Of a stretch of DNA of 17,305 nt, positions 1-7,582 are shown one piece after another. The stretch comes from S34-282 sp034422075 (GTDB taxonomy: Bacteria; Chloroflexota; Dehalococcoidia; Lucifugimonadales; Australimonadaceae), in contig DAOUJX010000030.1 in the NCBI GenBank assembly GCA_034422075.1, forward strand, positions 1-17,305. Direction: 5' to 3'. The notes beneath the pieces are model-generated. The model worked only from the letters and a program-made list of their open reading frames with translations, was not told the DNA's origin and did not search any database. The position numbers were made by a program, and so were the translations under genes. Every line of letters starts with the position of its first letter. Position 1 is the stretch's first letter.

Positions 1-1005
1 CTGGAAGCGCACCTTGTCGAGGCGGCTGAAGTCGTGGACGGACTCCACCCAGCGCAGCGTGCCGGAGCGTGAGCGCATCACCAGCGAGTGGGTCGCCGCG
101 CCGTCGGCGCGGAAGCGTACGCCTCGCAGCATTTCGCCCGTCGATGCGCCCGTAGCGGCGAAGAACACGTCCTCGCCGCCCACCAGCTCTTCCGTAGTGT
201 AGATGCGGTCGACATCCACCCCGCGCTCCTCGCACAGGCGGCGCTCCTCCTCGTTGCGCGGCCAGGGCTTGCACAGAATCGCGCCGCCTGTGCACCGGAT
301 CGCCGCCGCAGTTATCACGCCCTCGGGCGTCCCGCCAACGCCCATCAGCACGTCGACGTCGGAGTCAGGTAGTGCCGCCTGTATCCCCGCTGCCACGTCA
401 CCGTCCGATATCTGCTTAATGCGCGCCCCTGCCTCCCGAATCTCTTGCAGCAATCCCTCGTGGCGCGAACGGTCGAGCACGACTACCGTCACCTCCGCCA
501 CGCGCTTGCCCATCGCGCGGGCAATGGCTTCCAGGTTGTCGCGCACTGGCGCCTCGAGGTCGATGACGTCCTTCGCCTGTGGCCCCACGGCTATTTTGTC
601 CATGTAGTGAACTTCGCGGATGACGTTCATCGTCCCCTGCCCAGACATCGCGATGACCGCTATCGACCCCGGCAAACCCTTCGACAGCAGCGTCGTCCCA
701 TCGATGGGGTCGACGGCAATGTCCACCTTCGGGTCCGAGCCGTCGCCGATGCGTTCGCCGTTGTAGAGCATCGGCGCTTGGTCTTTCTCGCCCTCGCCGA
801 TTACGACTACGCCATCCATGCTTACGCCGTCCAGCGTGAAGCGCATAGCGTCCACGGCTGCTTGGTCGACCAACTCCTTGTTCCCCTTGCCCATGTGGAC
901 GGCGGCAGACATAGCAGCCGCCTCAGTCACACGCACGAGTTCCATAGCGAGGTTCCGCTCGATGGGTCTGCGCTCGCCCTGCGCCAATCTCGATTGCTGC
1001 ACCAT
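1..1005 (-). CDS. glpX: Class II fructose-1,6-bisphosphatase GlpX (3' end beyond window)
   Basis: Hydrolyses fructose 1,6-bisphosphate to fructose 6-phosphate in gluconeogenesis, in the cytoplasm; some relatives also act on sedoheptulose 1,7-bisphosphate. The visible 335 residues carry the family's metal/phosphate motifs: IGEGEKDQAPML at residues 69-80 and DPIDGTT at 99-105. Further downstream come KQISDGDVAAGI and the glycine-rich LMGVGGTPEGV. E. coli GlpX is about 336 aa, so only a short C-terminal tail should be missing past the left edge. The ATG start is supported by a strong G-rich ribosome binding site (complement of 1014-1020) about 8 nt upstream. A good promoter lies at 1035-1062, so the gene is probably transcribed alone, divergently from the small gene at 1090. 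The family is certain; the exact substrate range cannot be read from sequence. Confidence 0.95.
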   Translation of the reverse strand, partial: MVQQSRLAQGERRPIERNLAMELVRVTEAAAMSAAVHMGKGNKELVDQAAVDAMRFTLDGVSMDGVVVIGEGEKDQAPMLYNGERIGDGSDPKVDIAVDPIDGTTLLSKGLPGSIAVIAMSGQGTMNVIREVHYMDKIAVGPQAKDVIDLEAPVRDNLEAIARAMGKRVAEVTVVVLDRSRHEGLLQEIREAGARIKQISDGDVAAGIQAALPDSDVDVLMGVGGTPEGVITAAAIRCTGGAILCKPWPRNEEERRLCEERGVDVDRIYTTEELVGGEDVFFAATGASTGEMLRGVRFRADGAATHSLVMRSRSGTLRWVESVHDFSRLDKVRFQ

Positions 1006-1034
1006 TGCGTTCGCCTCCCCCTACGCCGAGCACG

Positions 1035-1062
1035 ATTATAGCCGGGGGTGTGCTAGCCTCAA
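1035..1062 (-). promoter_or_regulatory. Sigma70-type promoter for glpX
   Basis: On the minus strand there is a perfect TATAAT (-10, complement of 1035-1040), then a 16-nt spacer, then TTGAGG (-35, complement of 1057-1062; four of six match TTGACA). It lies about 30-60 nt upstream of the glpX ATG in an 84-nt divergent gap. Seen by eye only; no transcript data. Confidence 0.6.
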
Positions 1063-1089
1063 GGTGACGCCACACCTACGGAGGTGACG

Positions 1090-1311
1090 ATGGACGCGGA
1101 GGTCCGTCAACTGGTCAACGCCGCCCTGCGTCAGTACGACCAGAACAGGAACGCCGCATTCCGCCGCTTTAGCGGGGTTGTAAGCCGCGCCCTTGCGATG
1201 GACGATGCCGAGGGCCGAAGGCTCATGGACGATGCCTGGCGCGTCTACGTGGACGAGATGCAGGAAGCAGGCGCACCCATTAGCCTGATGACTGAGCGCC
1301 TCGCCCGCTGA
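1090..1311 (+). CDS. Small hypothetical protein, 73 aa
   Basis: I do not recognise a family. The protein is charged and probably helical and cytoplasmic: it begins MDAEVRQLVNAALRQYDQN and contains several Arg, Asp and Glu residues, with no membrane segment and no cysteine. The ATG at 1090 is preferred over an in-frame GTG at 1084. A textbook GGAGGT (1080-1085) sits 4 nt before the ATG, whereas it would overlap the GTG. The strong ribosome binding site argues that this is a real gene. It ends 17 nt before the VIT transporter gene on the same strand and is probably co-transcribed with it, but its role is unknown. Confidence 0.7.
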   Translation: MDAEVRQLVNAALRQYDQNRNAAFRRFSGVVSRALAMDDAEGRRLMDDAWRVYVDEMQEAGAPISLMTERLAR

Positions 1312-1328
1312 CGTGCACGGAGTTCTGC

Positions 1329-2096
1329 GTGCAGCCAGGCCTCGATAGAGTCATTCGCCGCATCCGCCACGCCATCTTCCCGTGGGCGGAGAGCGCCAGT
1401 TTGCGCCGCCATCCTGAGGCGCACCGCCCTGAGGGCGGCATCCTACGCGAGGTCATCTTCGGCGCAAACGACGGCTTCGTCTCCAACGTCGCCCTCGTCG
1501 CAGCGCTTGCAGGCGGCACAACCGACCCCAACTTCATCCTCCTGGGCGGCATCGCCGGACTCGCTGCCGGCGCCATCTCCATGGGGCTTGGCGCCTATGT
1601 CTCCACCAAGAGCGAGCGCGAGTTTCGAATGGCTGAGGAAGGGCGAGAGCGGTGGGAAATCGAGCACATGCGCGAGCAGGAACTCGCCGAGACACGTCAG
1701 ATCTTCCGCCTCAAGGGCATCACGGGACCGCTCTTGGACGAGGTCGTCGATGCCGTCTCCCGCGACCGTGAGCGTTGGGTGCAGGTGATGATGACCGACG
1801 AACTAGGCTTTTCTGAAGAGCCGCCACACCCCTACCGCTCCGCCGCCGTCATGGCACTCTCCTTCGCCATCGCCGCCTTCATCCCCGTCGCGCCCTACAT
1901 ATTCGCTGAAGGAATGGCGGCCTTCGTCGCCTCGCTTGCCCTCACCGCAGGCGCGCTTGTCGGCGTCAGCGCGTGGCGTGCATCACTCACGTCAGGGCGC
2001 ATCGCCGTCAAAGCTTTCGAAATGGTTGTGCTTGCTGCCATTGCCGTCGCAGTCTCTAACGGCATCGGGCGCCTTGTCGGCGTCAGTCTCGGCTAG
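1329..2096 (+). CDS. VIT1/CCC1-family metal (Fe2+/Mn2+) transporter
   Basis: An integral membrane protein of 255 aa from the vacuolar iron transporter family, which moves Fe2+ or Mn2+ out of the cytoplasm. The family signature REVIFGANDGFVSNVAL is at residues 40-56, followed by the Gly/Ala-rich helix GGIAGLAAGAISMGLGAYVS at about 73-92. Then comes a cytoplasmic acidic helical segment (residues 97-165) with many Glu (EEGRERWEIEHMREQELAE), which corresponds to the metal-binding domain of VIT1, and WVQVMMTDELG at 150-160. Three hydrophobic helices close the protein. The start is GTG at 1329, with CGGAG about 6 nt upstream. The metal actually carried is not deducible. The stop codon overlaps that of the convergent gene at 2093. 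Confidence 0.88.
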   Translation: MQPGLDRVIRRIRHAIFPWAESASLRRHPEAHRPEGGILREVIFGANDGFVSNVALVAALAGGTTDPNFILLGGIAGLAAGAISMGLGAYVSTKSEREFRMAEEGRERWEIEHMREQELAETRQIFRLKGITGPLLDEVVDAVSRDRERWVQVMMTDELGFSEEPPHPYRSAAVMALSFAIAAFIPVAPYIFAEGMAAFVASLALTAGALVGVSAWRASLTSGRIAVKAFEMVVLAAIAVAVSNGIGRLVGVSLG

Positions 2097-2995
2097 GGGC
2101 CGAGCGCCGCATCGAGCGCTTCCTGCAACTCTCCACGCGACACGATGCCCTCGAACCGCGCCCCTACTCGCCCGTCAGCGCCCACCACGTACACCCATGG
2201 CTCGGACGGCAGCCTCCATTCGCGCATCGCGTCCGACGGCACGAGCCGCCCATTCTCCCGCGCCGCTTGCAAATCCCACGGTTCGATGTGAATGAAGGCC
2301 GCGCGCTCGCCGTACACGCCTTGCAGCTCCGCCACCACGTCCGTCACCGGCCCGCATACGCCCGTGGAGCAGAAGCGCGGCGACGCAAACGCGACGACGA
2401 ACGGCTTGCCCGCCTCCAGCGCTTCGGCAACGGACACCTCGTGCAAGTTATCCCGTCCAACCGCTCGTGTCGATAGCGCCGTGAAATCGCCGGTTTGCCT
2501 CAGCGTCGCGTTGCGGGTCGGCGGAGCAGGCTCGCCTACCGAGACGGCTCGCGGGCTGGCCTGCACAGCCAATACTGCGCCGCGGTCTGTCTCCACACCA
2601 CCGGCGGTCACCTCGAACTCCGCCTCCCAAACGCCGGGCTCGCCGAACCGCACGCGCGGCACGACATAGTAGCCCCGGACGTCCATGTGCTGGTGGACGA
2701 ATCCGTCCTCATGGACGTGGGGCGTTATCCCTTCAACCTCGTGGTAGTCGGCTGCCGCCTCGGTGCGCAATTCGCGAGCGTTGCCGTCGCGGCGGTAGAA
2801 GCGCACAGTGACCGCGGCACCCTCTAGTCGCGCGCCTTCGCCGTCCAACAGTACGAAGGGCACGCGGTTGTCACCAACAATGAACTCGCCCGCGACGAGC
2901 GCGCCGTTGTAGGGGCCTTCTGTACCGCAGGCGCCCACTGCGATTAGCAGGACGACCGACACCAGCCCGTAGAGCGTGCGCACGCAAGCCGCCAC
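2093..2995 (-). CDS. Secreted thioredoxin-like lipoprotein with His-rich N-terminal domain
   Basis: Probably exported and lipid-anchored: a hydrophobic stretch (about residues 8-22) ends in the lipobox VGAC with Cys23. Residues about 35-140 form a beta-rich domain with a His cluster, HVHEDGFVHQH (93-103), which could bind metal. Residues about 185-300 look like a thioredoxin fold: FVVAFASPRFCSTGVCGPV has a paired C209/C214 (C-x4-C rather than the usual CxxC), then FIHIEPWD, then a Pro before WVYVVGADG as in thioredoxin's cis-Pro strand. I infer a redox or metal-related extracytoplasmic role; no substrate can be named. The start is GTG with a weak ribosome binding site; an in-frame GTG four codons later (2983) gives an equally good signal peptide. 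It lies 11 nt after aapP and is probably the last gene of that operon. Confidence 0.75.
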   Translation of the reverse strand: MAACVRTLYGLVSVVLLIAVGACGTEGPYNGALVAGEFIVGDNRVPFVLLDGEGARLEGAAVTVRFYRRDGNARELRTEAAADYHEVEGITPHVHEDGFVHQHMDVRGYYVVPRVRFGEPGVWEAEFEVTAGGVETDRGAVLAVQASPRAVSVGEPAPPTRNATLRQTGDFTALSTRAVGRDNLHEVSVAEALEAGKPFVVAFASPRFCSTGVCGPVTDVVAELQGVYGERAAFIHIEPWDLQAARENGRLVPSDAMREWRLPSEPWVYVVGADGRVGARFEGIVSRGELQEALDAALGP

Positions 2996-3006
2996 TGCCC
3001 GCGCCG

Positions 3007-3759
3007 CTAGTGCGTCAGTATCTGGTCGAGGAATAGCTTGGTGCGCGCCTCACGCGGGTTCTGAAAGAAATCGTCCGATGTGCCGATCTCGACTATCTCC
3101 CCTTCATCCATGAAGACGACGCGGTCGGCCACGTTACGGGCAAAGCCCATCTCGTGCGTGACACAGAGCATGGTCATGCCCGAGGCCGCCAGCTCGCCCA
3201 TCGCGCGTAGCACCTCGTTGATCATCTCCGGGTCGAGCGCCGACGTGGGCTCATCAAACATCATTAGCTTGGGGTTCATCGCCAGCGCCCGCGCGATGGC
3301 CACCCGTTGCTGCTGTCCACCCGACAGCTGCCCAGGGAACTTGTCCGCCTGCTCCGGTATCCCGACGCGCGTCAGCAATTGGAGCGCCAACTCCTCCGCC
3401 TCGTGTTGCGGCATGTGACGCACCTTCTGAGGCGCGAGGGTTATGTTGCGCAACACGGTCACATGCGGAAAGAGGTTGAACTGCTGGAAGACCATTCCGG
3501 TCTCCATACGGATCTTGGCCAGCGTCCGCGAGTCATCCGTCAGTTCCATCCCATCGAAGACGATCCGCCCCTCGTCATGCTGCTCCAACTGGTTGATGGT
3601 CCGCAGCAGCGTCGACTTGCCAGACCCGGAAGGCCCGATGATGACGACGACCTCGCCCTCCTGCACAGAGATGTCCACACTATTGAGCGCAGTGAAGTCG
3701 CCGAAGCGCTTCACTACCCCCTCTAGGCGCACTAGCTCGCGTCTGTTCTCCTTCGCCAT
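3007..3759 (-). CDS. aapP: General L-amino-acid ABC transporter ATPase (AapP/GlnQ type)
   Basis: The cytoplasmic ATPase that powers a polar amino-acid importer. Its 250 residues hold all ABC motifs: Walker A GPSGSGKST (42-50), Q-loop near FQQFNLF (91-97), signature LSGGQQQR (145-152), Walker B LMMFDE (165-170) and the H-loop THEM with His202. The phrase FQQFNLFPH and the MGFARNVADRV that follows are typical of the amino-acid (PAAT) subfamily. ATG at 3759 is chosen over GTG at 3765 because the AAGGGGG ribosome binding site sits a normal distance before the ATG but abuts the GTG. It follows the permease genes with a 22-nt gap, giving the order aapJ-Q-M-P. The amino-acid specificity (broad, or a narrower set) cannot be read here. 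Confidence 0.93.
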   Translation of the reverse strand: MAKENRRELVRLEGVVKRFGDFTALNSVDISVQEGEVVVIIGPSGSGKSTLLRTINQLEQHDEGRIVFDGMELTDDSRTLAKIRMETGMVFQQFNLFPHVTVLRNITLAPQKVRHMPQHEAEELALQLLTRVGIPEQADKFPGQLSGGQQQRVAIARALAMNPKLMMFDEPTSALDPEMINEVLRAMGELAASGMTMLCVTHEMGFARNVADRVVFMDEGEIVEIGTSDDFFQNPREARTKLFLDQILTH

Positions 3760-3781
3760 GCCCACCCCCTTCCGGGCGTCC

Positions 3782-5128
3782 TTAGCGCACGCCGACCCGC
3801 AGCCGTTTCTCCGCTTCTCCTCCCATTCGCGAGAGGAGATAGGAGACGACCCAGTAGATCAGTCCCACGACGACGTATATCTCGAAGAACGCGCCCTCAG
3901 CGATGTCCGTCTGGCCGCCGAGCACCTTCTTCGCCTTCTCCAACGTATTCACGACGGATATCGCCGCCAGCAACGCCGTGTCCTTCCACAGCGCGATGAA
4001 TCGCCCGATGAGGGCGGGGATCACCGCCCTTATCGCCTGCGGCAGGATTATGAACGCGTACTTCTGTGCCGCTGACAACCCGATCGCTTCCGCTGCCTCG
4101 TGCTGCCCGCGTGGTATCGACTGCAATCCTCCGCGCACTACCTCCGCGATGTACGCCGCGCCGAAGAACGAGAACACGATCATCACGCGGAATACGATGT
4201 CGATGCTGCTGAAGGCCGAGCCAATAGGCCCAAACTCGTCCTTCACGAATGTGGCCAGCAGCAGCCAAACAAGCAACGGCGCCGCGCGCACGATCTCGAT
4301 ATACGTCACGCAACTTATCCGGACCGCCCGGTACGGCGACGTGCGCCCCAACGCCAGCAGCAACCCAACGAGGAAGGAGAATACCCCTCCGACCGCGAAG
4401 ACCATCAGATCGAGGAACGCGCTCTCCCAATGCGTGCTCGATACGCCAATTTGCAGTACCACGGCGAGCGGGATGATCAGCACCCACGCCGCGCCCAGCG
4501 CCTGCAGAACGATCGGGTTGCGCCTCCACCGCGTCAGGCGCCTGCTGGCCCAAGCGCCGACCATCAGCACCGCAAATGCCGCTGCTAGCAGTACCCACGT
4601 AGTCCCGAACGGGACCGCAAGCCCTAGCGACACCGCGTACAACCACGACGGTGCCCAGCCACGGTCACCCACCAGCGTCCGCTCCGTGCCGCTCACGGTG
4701 GTCGTTTCACCGCTTTCCGAGCGGACTTCCTCCGTAAACCGCTGCTCTTCGATGCGCCACTCCGCACCCAGCCCGAGCGTGAGCATCAGCACGGCTACCA
4801 CGCCAAGCGCGACCATGTAAGGGCGCAGGCGGCCGCCCCATAGACCATAGGTCACCGCTACCAACCCCGCCGCTACGAAGACTGTTATCCATATTCGGAA
4901 AGTCTCGTCCGCCGGATAGCTTCCTATGAAGAAGAGCCGCCAGTTGATGGCGACAAGGCCCCAGTTGGCCTGGAACAGCACGAAGCGCAGCAATAGGTAC
5001 ACGACGAGCGCCGACACCAGCAGCGCTACGATGCTGAGCGCAGCATTTGCCCTCGTGTTGAACAGGTTGGCTCGCGCCCAAGCCAAGCGGTGCGACAACG
5101 CGGCCTGCTGCACGGTCATGGACGTCAT
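3782..5128 (-). CDS. aapM: Amino-acid ABC transporter permease AapM
   Basis: The second membrane subunit of the amino-acid importer, 448 aa. Long AapM/AapQ proteins have extra N-terminal helices before the HisM-type permease core, and that layout is seen here: about four to six N-terminal hydrophobic segments, a charged loop at about 123-157, then the core from about 240. The core shows IVRAAPLLVWLLL (279-291) and the EAA loop GQHEAAEAIGLSAAQKYAF with EAA at 344-346 and Gly350, which docks on the ATPase. The start ATG overlaps the aapQ stop as ATGA (5125-5128), which implies translational coupling; an ATG three codons downstream is an alternative. It pairs with AapQ, AapP and AapJ. Confidence 0.92.
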   Translation of the reverse strand: MTSMTVQQAALSHRLAWARANLFNTRANAALSIVALLVSALVVYLLLRFVLFQANWGLVAINWRLFFIGSYPADETFRIWITVFVAAGLVAVTYGLWGGRLRPYMVALGVVAVLMLTLGLGAEWRIEEQRFTEEVRSESGETTTVSGTERTLVGDRGWAPSWLYAVSLGLAVPFGTTWVLLAAAFAVLMVGAWASRRLTRWRRNPIVLQALGAAWVLIIPLAVVLQIGVSSTHWESAFLDLMVFAVGGVFSFLVGLLLALGRTSPYRAVRISCVTYIEIVRAAPLLVWLLLATFVKDEFGPIGSAFSSIDIVFRVMIVFSFFGAAYIAEVVRGGLQSIPRGQHEAAEAIGLSAAQKYAFIILPQAIRAVIPALIGRFIALWKDTALLAAISVVNTLEKAKKVLGGQTDIAEGAFFEIYVVVGLIYWVVSYLLSRMGGEAEKRLRVGVR

Positions 5129-6291
5129 CTGACCTGCACCCGCTTGTTTATCGTGTTCATGATCAACGAGATGAGCAGGTTGGTCATCACGAATACGAAG
5201 AAGATGAAGATGTAGGTCTGCAACAGGTTGCCGGAGTTGTTCACTATCCGGTTCGATATCAACACGATCTCCCCGTAAGCAATCGCGTGCGCCAGCGTCG
5301 AGTCCTTGTTGGTGTTCTGGTACTCGTTGTTTAGAGACGGAATCATGATGCGCAGCGCCTGCGGGAGCACAATGAGCGAAAAGCGCTGGTATGCGGACAG
5401 CCCCAGCGAGACCGCCGCCTCAACCTGTCCGTGCGGCACCGCCTGTATCGATCCGCGCACGATTTCCGCAATGAACGCGCTGAAGTAGAGCGTGAGTGAC
5501 ACCAGTGCGCTCATATATCCCAACCCGAACAGGGTGCCCCCGGTATAAGACAGGAATCCCGCCTCCGACGTCACCACCTCCGGCAGCGTTATCCGCAAGG
5601 GGAGGACGAGGACGAAGTAGCTCGCAACGGCTACGAGCAGAAAGATGCCTAGCGCCCACCTATTCGGACGCGTGCTCTCCCCTGTCTGCGCCTCATGCTG
5701 CGCGCGCCTCGCGCGGATGCGCAGCGCCAACGCGCCGCCCGCTATCAGCAACAGCGGCCACAGCCACCACCATGACTGGGTCGGCTCAAGCCACGGTAGT
5801 GCGAGCCCACGGTTGCTTACATAGAACACCCCGCCCAAGCCCACGCGGTCCTCTATCCCTGGCAGCGCCCGGAAGACCCCGAATGCGAAGAAGAACATGA
5901 TGAGCAGCAGCGGCAGGTTTCGGAACAGCTCGACGTACAAGCGGCCGAGCCTGTTGACGATGGGGTTGGTGGACAGCCGCGCCACCCCTATCGCGAGCCC
6001 CAAGAGGGAGGAGAGTGCGATGGCAAATATGACAACCGAAATGGTGTTGCCCGCGCCCTTCAGCATCCCCTGCCAGCGCGGGTCGTTCGCCTCCACCTCC
6101 AGTACTCCGAAGATGGCGCTACGGTCCGGGCTGCCGTACGGCCCGAACAGAAAGTCGAAGTCGAAGAAGTTGGTGGCCACGGAGAAGAGGATGTAGCCAG
6201 CGATGATTGCCGCTACGGCTCCCACAGCCACGTTGACCGCCAGGTAGCGCGTGTGTTTCCTGTACCAGATTGCTTCGAGGAATCGCGCCAT
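5125..6291 (-). CDS. aapQ: Amino-acid ABC transporter permease AapQ
   Basis: The first membrane subunit of the importer, 388 aa, forming a heterodimer with AapM. An N-terminal helix (about 17-38) precedes a periplasmic stretch, then GNTISVVIFAIALSSLLGL (81-99) and ELFRNLPLLLIMFFFAFGVF (121-140), a typical HisM-family signature. A central Trp-rich helix and a basic loop (RIRARRAQHE, 191-200) follow. The EAA loop is GQVEAAVSLGLSAYQRF with EAA at 291-293 and Gly297. The C-terminus has the YQNTNKDSTLAHAI segment common to this family. A GAGGGGG ribosome binding site lies about 10-12 nt before the ATG. The gene is separated from aapJ by 85 nt containing a perfect palindrome, which probably sets the ratio of binding protein to permease. 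Confidence 0.93.
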   Translation of the reverse strand: MARFLEAIWYRKHTRYLAVNVAVGAVAAIIAGYILFSVATNFFDFDFLFGPYGSPDRSAIFGVLEVEANDPRWQGMLKGAGNTISVVIFAIALSSLLGLAIGVARLSTNPIVNRLGRLYVELFRNLPLLLIMFFFAFGVFRALPGIEDRVGLGGVFYVSNRGLALPWLEPTQSWWWLWPLLLIAGGALALRIRARRAQHEAQTGESTRPNRWALGIFLLVAVASYFVLVLPLRITLPEVVTSEAGFLSYTGGTLFGLGYMSALVSLTLYFSAFIAEIVRGSIQAVPHGQVEAAVSLGLSAYQRFSLIVLPQALRIMIPSLNNEYQNTNKDSTLAHAIAYGEIVLISNRIVNNSGNLLQTYIFIFFVFVMTNLLISLIMNTINKRVQVR

Positions 6292-6317
6292 GCAGTCCAG
6301 TCCCCCTCACGGGCGTA

Positions 6318-6351
6318 GGCGTATGGGCGGGAGCGCTCCCGCCCATACGCC
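6318..6351 (-). promoter_or_regulatory. Perfect 34-bp palindrome (hairpin) between aapJ and aapQ
   Basis: The arm GGCGTATGGGCGGGAGC (6318-6334) is followed with no gap by its exact reverse complement (6335-6351). In RNA this would be a very stable GC-rich hairpin with a tip of a few nt. It lies 25 nt after the aapJ stop and 26 nt before the aapQ start. There is no run of U after it in the direction of transcription, so it is less likely a full rho-independent terminator. It is more likely a partial terminator or a 3' stabiliser of the aapJ message, as known between binding-protein and permease genes in other ABC importers. Confidence 0.75.
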
Positions 6352-6376
6352 ATCGTCGCCTTCTCGCGCGCGCCGC

Positions 6377-7441
6377 CTAGCGCATCGGGGGGGCGTAGAT
6401 GAGTCCGCCGTCCAGGTAGGACGCGTTGGGCGATCCTGCCCGCGTCAGACCCACCTGCTCCAGCGTCCTCTCGTACGCCTCACCGTAGTTGCCCACCTGT
6501 GCGATCACATCCTGCATGAACGTCTGCGGGATCTTGCCGTGACCGATGTTCAGGTTGGCCGCTGCGCCGCCCTGGAAGCCGACTCCAAGCAGCCGCGCCA
6601 CCGTGTTGTTTGGCGGGTTCGAGGCCATCGCGCCGACATTGCCGGACGTGACGCCTTGCTCCTCGGCAATGATCATCCCGTTGACCACCCAGCGCACTAC
6701 GTCTTCCCATTCGGAGTCGTAGTCACGCACGCTCGGACCCAGCGGTTCCTTCGACAGCGTCTCAGGCAGGACTACCGCGTTGACGCCGTCCGCTGCCAGC
6801 GTGAACTGGTGACCGCCAAGCTGCGACTTGTCTGAGGACCACCCGTCGCACTGATCGTTGACGAACGCAGCACGCAGTTCGGGGTTCGCCTGGAAGGTCA
6901 GTTCTTCGTACGTGAGCCCGGACTCGGAAAAGAAGTCGGAAACTGCGCCCTGGGTGCTGGTGCCGTCCAGAATGCAGATAGTTGCACCGCCCAGCTCCGC
7001 GACGCTCGAGACGCCAGCGTCTGCCTTCACCATGATGCCTGCGCCGTCGTAGAAGGTCGTCGGTGCGAAGGCCACGTTCAGGTCGGCATCGCGGCTGGCC
7101 GTCCAGGTCGTCGTGCGGATGAGCACGTCGATCTCCTTGGCCGCTAGCAACTCGAACCTGTTAGCCGACGTTGCTTCCTTGAACTCCACCTTATTCCGGT
7201 CGCCAAACACGGCAGCGGCTAGCGCGTGGCAATACTCAACATCGTTGCCTTGCGCCGTCCCATCTGGATTCAGCACACCAAAGCCGGGCGTGTCTGCCTT
7301 GATGCCACAGATGAGGGTGCCTCGGTCGAGAATCTCGCTCAGCGTATTCTCCCGTGGCTCTTCGTCGCTACCACAGGCTGCGATAACCATTAGCAGAGCG
7401 GCTGCCACGACTCCAGCGAGCAACCGTCGCCACATCTTCAT
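6377..7441 (-). CDS. aapJ: General amino-acid ABC transporter substrate-binding lipoprotein AapJ
   Basis: Extracytoplasmic receptor that captures amino acids for the AapQ-AapM-AapP importer. The ATG at 7441 gives a classic lipoprotein signal: MKMWRR, a hydrophobic core, and the lipobox VIAAC with Cys23. The longer reading from 7501 is rejected because it places 20 polar residues before the signal and lacks a ribosome binding site, whereas GAAGGGGG sits 6 nt before the 7441 ATG. The mature part is the SBP family 3 fold: RGTLICGIKADTPGFG (40-55), the acidic GNDVEYCHALAAAVFGD (65-81), RFELLAAKEIDVLIRTTTWT (95-114) and the second-lobe segment FVNDQCDGW. At 354 aa it is close to other AapJ proteins (about 340). 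It is the first gene of the operon. Confidence 0.93.
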   Translation of the reverse strand: MKMWRRLLAGVVAAALLMVIAACGSDEEPRENTLSEILDRGTLICGIKADTPGFGVLNPDGTAQGNDVEYCHALAAAVFGDRNKVEFKEATSANRFELLAAKEIDVLIRTTTWTASRDADLNVAFAPTTFYDGAGIMVKADAGVSSVAELGGATICILDGTSTQGAVSDFFSESGLTYEELTFQANPELRAAFVNDQCDGWSSDKSQLGGHQFTLAADGVNAVVLPETLSKEPLGPSVRDYDSEWEDVVRWVVNGMIIAEEQGVTSGNVGAMASNPPNNTVARLLGVGFQGGAAANLNIGHGKIPQTFMQDVIAQVGNYGEAYERTLEQVGLTRAGSPNASYLDGGLIYAPPMR

Positions 7442-7582
7442 TGCTGACCCCCTTCTCATACGACTAGCGTCCACTTTGGAACTGTGCACGTTAGGATACA
7501 CCTTACACCTAGTAGTGAATACTCTTATCTGACCGTAGAAACAGGATCTGGGCGTGAGGGCTCCGGGGAGTGTGGACGCGCA

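Noticed and set aside
1280..1667. Minus-strand frames opposite the VIT gene
   Set aside because: Shadows of a gene with clear VIT family motifs on the plus strand.
7493..7519. Possible aapJ promoter (TTCACT ... TATCCT on the minus strand)
   Set aside because: Only four of six matches in each box with a 15-nt spacer; no better than chance in this sequence.
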